From assembly GCF_029338275.1 (NCBI RefSeq), contig NZ_CP119789.1, positions 434,001 through 498,000 on the forward strand: a DNA stretch of 64,000 bases, read 5' to 3'. A model generated the notes under the pieces. That model was not told where the DNA came from, made no database searches, and saw nothing but the letters and a program-made list of their open reading frames with translations. Each line of letters begins with the position of its first letter. Positions within the stretch are counted from its first letter, which is position 1. This document shows, in pieces, positions 61,751-64,000 of the stretch. A program made the translations under genes and the position numbers. This DNA comes from Haloarcula ordinaria (GTDB taxonomy: Archaea > Halobacteriota > Halobacteria > Halobacteriales > Haloarculaceae).

Positions 61751-61993
61751 ATGCGCATCGAGTACGACTGGGACACCTGTATCGGGATGTTCCAGTGCGT
61801 CGCGGAGTGGGACGCCTTCGAGAAGGACGAGGACGCCGGCAAGGCAGTGCTGACCGACAGCGAAGAGTGCGAGGACGACCTGTTCGTCCGCGAGATTCCC
61901 GAGGACGTCGAACTGGACGCGAAGTTCGCCGCGCGGGCCTGTCCGGTCGACGCCATCGCGGTCTACGACGACGACGGCGAGCAGGTCGTCTGA
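61751..61993 (+). CDS. Ferredoxin, likely [3Fe-4S]
   Basis: 80-residue single-cluster ferredoxin. Cluster cysteines are Cys10 and Cys16 in CIGMFQC and Cys64 in ARACPVDAI; the usual second Cys of CxxCxxC is Met13, leaving three ligands, which favours a [3Fe-4S] centre. Cys40 stands apart. Highly acidic. ATG at 61751 (MRIEYDWDTC) is preferred; the frame is open upstream but non-conserved. A divergent partner of hel308. Electron-transfer partner unknown. Confidence 0.88.
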   Translation: MRIEYDWDTCIGMFQCVAEWDAFEKDEDAGKAVLTDSEECEDDLFVREIPEDVELDAKFAARACPVDAIAVYDDDGEQVV

Positions 61994-62041
61994 ACAGTGC
62001 AGCGAAACCCACACTACACTGCGGGCCACAGGGAGGAGTAG

Positions 62042-63508
62042 ATGCTCCGTCGCTCGTTGACGCGCCTGGTCCGGGGCGTTCCGGCGCTGCTCTCGCGGGC
62101 CGGGCTGGTCGACCGCGAGAAGGCCACAGCCGCGACGGACCTGGCGGCGCCGGTGATGGTCACCGGCGGGCTCCGGGTCCTGCTCCGGCTGGCGGACTTC
62201 CTGATGGTCGGCATCGCGCTGGGCGACACCGCCATCGCCGGCCTGGAGATCGGCTTCCAGTACTACTTCGTCGGCTTCGGCCTCTCGCTGGCCGTCTCGT
62301 CGGGGACCATCAGCGTCGTCTCGCGGCTCCAGGGCAGCGGTGAGTCCGCCCGGGCCGACCTCGCCGTCAAGCAGTCCTTGTGGCTGGCGCTGGCGCTCTC
62401 CGCGCCGCTGACCGCCATCTCGTGGCTCGCACCGGACCTGCTGATCGGCGTGCTGACCGACGACCCCACGACCATCGACCTCGGGGCGACGTACCTCTCT
62501 ATCGTGATGCTGTCGATGGCCCCGCGGTTCTGGAGCATGGTCGCCGCCCGCGCGCTGGCCGGCAGCGCCGACACCCGGACGCCGATGTACGTCCGGCTGT
62601 TGAGCCTCCCGACGAACGTCGCGCTCAACGCCGTGCTCATCTTCGGCCTGGGACCGTTCCCCGAGCTCGGCATCGCCGGAGCGGCGTGGGGGACCGCCAT
62701 CGCGAACACGCTGGCGGCGGTCATCTTCTTCGCGCTGCTGGCCTCGGGGCGCTACGCCGTCCGCCTGCCGCTGGAGGGACCGCAGTTCGACGCCGGACTG
62801 CTCAAGGAGATTATCCGCGTCGCGCTGCCGCTCTCGGGGATGCGCCTGCTCCAGACGTTCGCACGCTTCCCGTTCCTGTTCGTGCTCGGGGTGCTGGGGA
62901 CGCCGACGCTCGCGGCCTACGCCATCGGCCGGCGCGTGATGCTGCTGGCACTGATGCCCGCGTGGGGGTACTCGACGGCGGCCTCGACGCTCGTGGGCCA
63001 GCACCTCGGCGCGGACGACGCCGAGTCGGCGACGGACTACGGCTGGCAGACGCTGCGGGTGGCGCTGGCGGTACAGCTCGCCGTCGGCGCGGTGCTGGTC
63101 GTCCTCGCCCGCCCCATCGTCGGCCTGTTCGGGACCGCGTACCCCGACCTCGCGGCGCAGTTCGTCCGCGTGTTCGGCCTGATCGTCGCCGGCTTCTCCA
63201 TCTCGCGGACGATGCGCGGGAGCCTTCGGGGGGCAGGGGACACGCGCTGGCCGCTCTACGGGACGATTCTGGGCGCGTACGGCTTTCGAATCCCGGTGGC
63301 GATACTGGCGCTGCCGACGGCGTTCGTCCTGACCGTCCCGGTGGTCGGCGTCGCGGTGTCACCCGGCCTCGGGCTCGGGCTGCCGGCCATCTTCGTGGCG
63401 CTCGTCGGGGACTTCTACCTGAAGGCGGCGGTCAACACCGGCCGCTTCTGGTCGGGGAAGTGGCGAGACGTGGCCGCTCGCGCCGGCGTCGGTGCGAGCG
63501 GGGACTGA
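62042..63508 (+). CDS. MATE family efflux transporter
   Basis: 488-residue MATE antiporter with about twelve TM helices. Segments such as LRLADFLMVGIALGDTAIAGLEIG at TM1 and GAGDTRWPLYGTILGAYGF in the second bundle match the family and resemble the transporter at 39569. It follows the ferredoxin gene by 48 bases on the same strand. No regulator gene adjoins. Confidence 0.93.
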   Translation: MLRRSLTRLVRGVPALLSRAGLVDREKATAATDLAAPVMVTGGLRVLLRLADFLMVGIALGDTAIAGLEIGFQYYFVGFGLSLAVSSGTISVVSRLQGSGESARADLAVKQSLWLALALSAPLTAISWLAPDLLIGVLTDDPTTIDLGATYLSIVMLSMAPRFWSMVAARALAGSADTRTPMYVRLLSLPTNVALNAVLIFGLGPFPELGIAGAAWGTAIANTLAAVIFFALLASGRYAVRLPLEGPQFDAGLLKEIIRVALPLSGMRLLQTFARFPFLFVLGVLGTPTLAAYAIGRRVMLLALMPAWGYSTAASTLVGQHLGADDAESATDYGWQTLRVALAVQLAVGAVLVVLARPIVGLFGTAYPDLAAQFVRVFGLIVAGFSISRTMRGSLRGAGDTRWPLYGTILGAYGFRIPVAILALPTAFVLTVPVVGVAVSPGLGLGLPAIFVALVGDFYLKAAVNTGRFWSGKWRDVAARAGVGASGD

Positions 63509-63546
63509 CGGCAGACGGAGTGCGGCAAGCCGAGCGCCGTTTCTCA

Positions 63547-63558
63547 AGGTTTAATGCC
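63547..63558 (+). promoter_or_regulatory. TATA box of the 31-residue peptide gene
   Basis: AAGGTTTAATGC lies 21-32 bases before the ATG at 63579. Confidence 0.45.
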
Positions 63559-63578
63559 CGGCCCGGAGACGCCATCAC

Positions 63579-63674
63579 ATGAGCAAGGCAACGAAGATCG
63601 TCCTCGGAACCGTCGGCGCGTCGGCCCTCCTCGCGGTTCTCGTCATCGCCGGGATGGCCCTGCTGTCGGCGTAG
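63579..63674 (+). CDS. 31-residue single-TM peptide
   Basis: Short frame from ATG 63579 to TAG 63672: MSKATKIVLGTV then a hydrophobic helix (about residues 8-30). It has a good promoter and its stop directly abuts the ATG of the next gene (63675), so coupling is likely. Small single-TM haloarchaeal proteins of this type are conserved among relatives in my recollection, but function is unknown. Confidence 0.55.
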   Translation: MSKATKIVLGTVGASALLAVLVIAGMALLSA

Positions 63675-64000
63675 ATGTTCACCGAACGCTCGCTGTCGGG
63701 CGAACTGGCCGGCGTCCGGGAGACGCACGCGCCCGGCGCGCTCGTCGTCGACTGCGAGCAGGACTTCGAGACGCTCGACCCTGCGGTCGCGGAGGACCTC
63801 CTCCTGCTGACCGACAGAGTCGACCCACTCTCCTACGACCCGTCCTGGGTCCCGACAGACTCGCCCGAGGAACTCCACCGGTTCGCAGGCAGTGACTTCA
63901 CCATCGGGATGCCCGGCGACGGCGGCATCGCCTGGACCCACCAGACGGACCCGCCCTGCGTGTTCGTCAAACCGCGGCTCGCAGGGTCGCCCGACGACTT
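63675..64000 (+). CDS. Uncharacterised protein, truncated by the window end
   Basis: Begins at ATG 63675, immediately after the preceding stop codon, and runs open for 108 codons past the window edge. The N-terminal part (MFTERSLSGELAGVRETHAPG, CEQDFETLDP, FTIGMPGDGGIAW) is acidic and soluble with no motif I recognise. Only the first third to half is likely present, so no functional call is made. Confidence 0.65.
   Translation, partial: MFTERSLSGELAGVRETHAPGALVVDCEQDFETLDPAVAEDLLLLTDRVDPLSYDPSWVPTDSPEELHRFAGSDFTIGMPGDGGIAWTHQTDPPCVFVKPRLAGSPDD

Overview
The window is a contiguous piece of chromosome from a haloarchaeon (class Halobacteria). The evidence is uniformly high GC, very acidic proteins, archaeal information-processing genes (aIF1A, RIO1, a Dim2-like KH protein, L40e, Tsr3, Trm1, Cgi121, Hel308, two thermosome subunits), lineage-specific families (HalOD1, CheF, DacZ-like DisA_N protein), leaderless genes behind BRE/TATA promoters, and frequent GTG starts. 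The gene set fits the Haloarcula side of the class, but I cannot fix a genus. There are no transposases, CRISPR arrays or recognisable tRNA/rRNA genes. This is mostly core chromosome, packed so tightly that several convergent genes have stop codons that touch.

Layout. 0.1-6.3 kb: a 2-oxoacid dehydrogenase complex (E1 alpha, E1 beta, E2, then E3), interrupted by an inverted taxis gene cheF. 6.3-15.7 kb: small membrane proteins, aldo/keto reductase, prephenate dehydratase, Hsp20, a peroxiredoxin, leuS, an ornithine cyclodeaminase-family enzyme, a lipoprotein and a minimal HalOD1 protein. 16-28 kb: two thermosome genes pointing outward, enclosing a DUF460 nuclease-like protein, a ribosome-maturation set (aIF1A, RIO1, KH protein) with an HTTM membrane protein inside it, and an Orc/Cdc6-like ATPase. 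28-41 kb: DUF1349 protein, thiolase, AEC transporter, a frameshifted pseudokinase, a TetR-MATE operon with a visible operator, Lrp/glnA, PAP2 phosphatase, YihY protein, NUDIX and a second MATE transporter. 41-50 kb: Trm1, diadenylate cyclase, a 7TM histidine kinase, SWIM protein, hisH, uracil-DNA glycosylase, DUF99, ThuA-like and MBL proteins. 50-64 kb: L40e, an enolase-like protein, Tsr3, a fused peroxiredoxin, serS, an HxlR / O-methyltransferase / MBL group, cgi121-hel308, a three-Cys ferredoxin and a third MATE transporter.

The most unusual features are repeats that gene annotation does not explain. (1) The two thermosome genes share a 241-bp exact inverted repeat covering their last 23 codons and their 3' flank. 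(2) That flank belongs to a wider family of elements that begins within about 20 bases after the stop codon of at least four genes (both thermosome genes, the SWIM gene and the uracil-DNA glycosylase gene). Each has an arm CCACTTTTTGC, a variable stem-loop region, a bulged complementary arm GCAAAAACNTGG, and then GGAAAAA. (3) A second, unrelated family of about 215-260 bp has a terminal inverted repeat GAGCCAGAAAGCCCC and two conserved internal hairpins. It occurs in divergent promoter regions (41.1 and 45.5 kb, with a left-end remnant at 61.6 kb). The first family looks like a 3'-UTR/termination module and the second like a MITE or a structured RNA. All comparisons were made by eye within this window.
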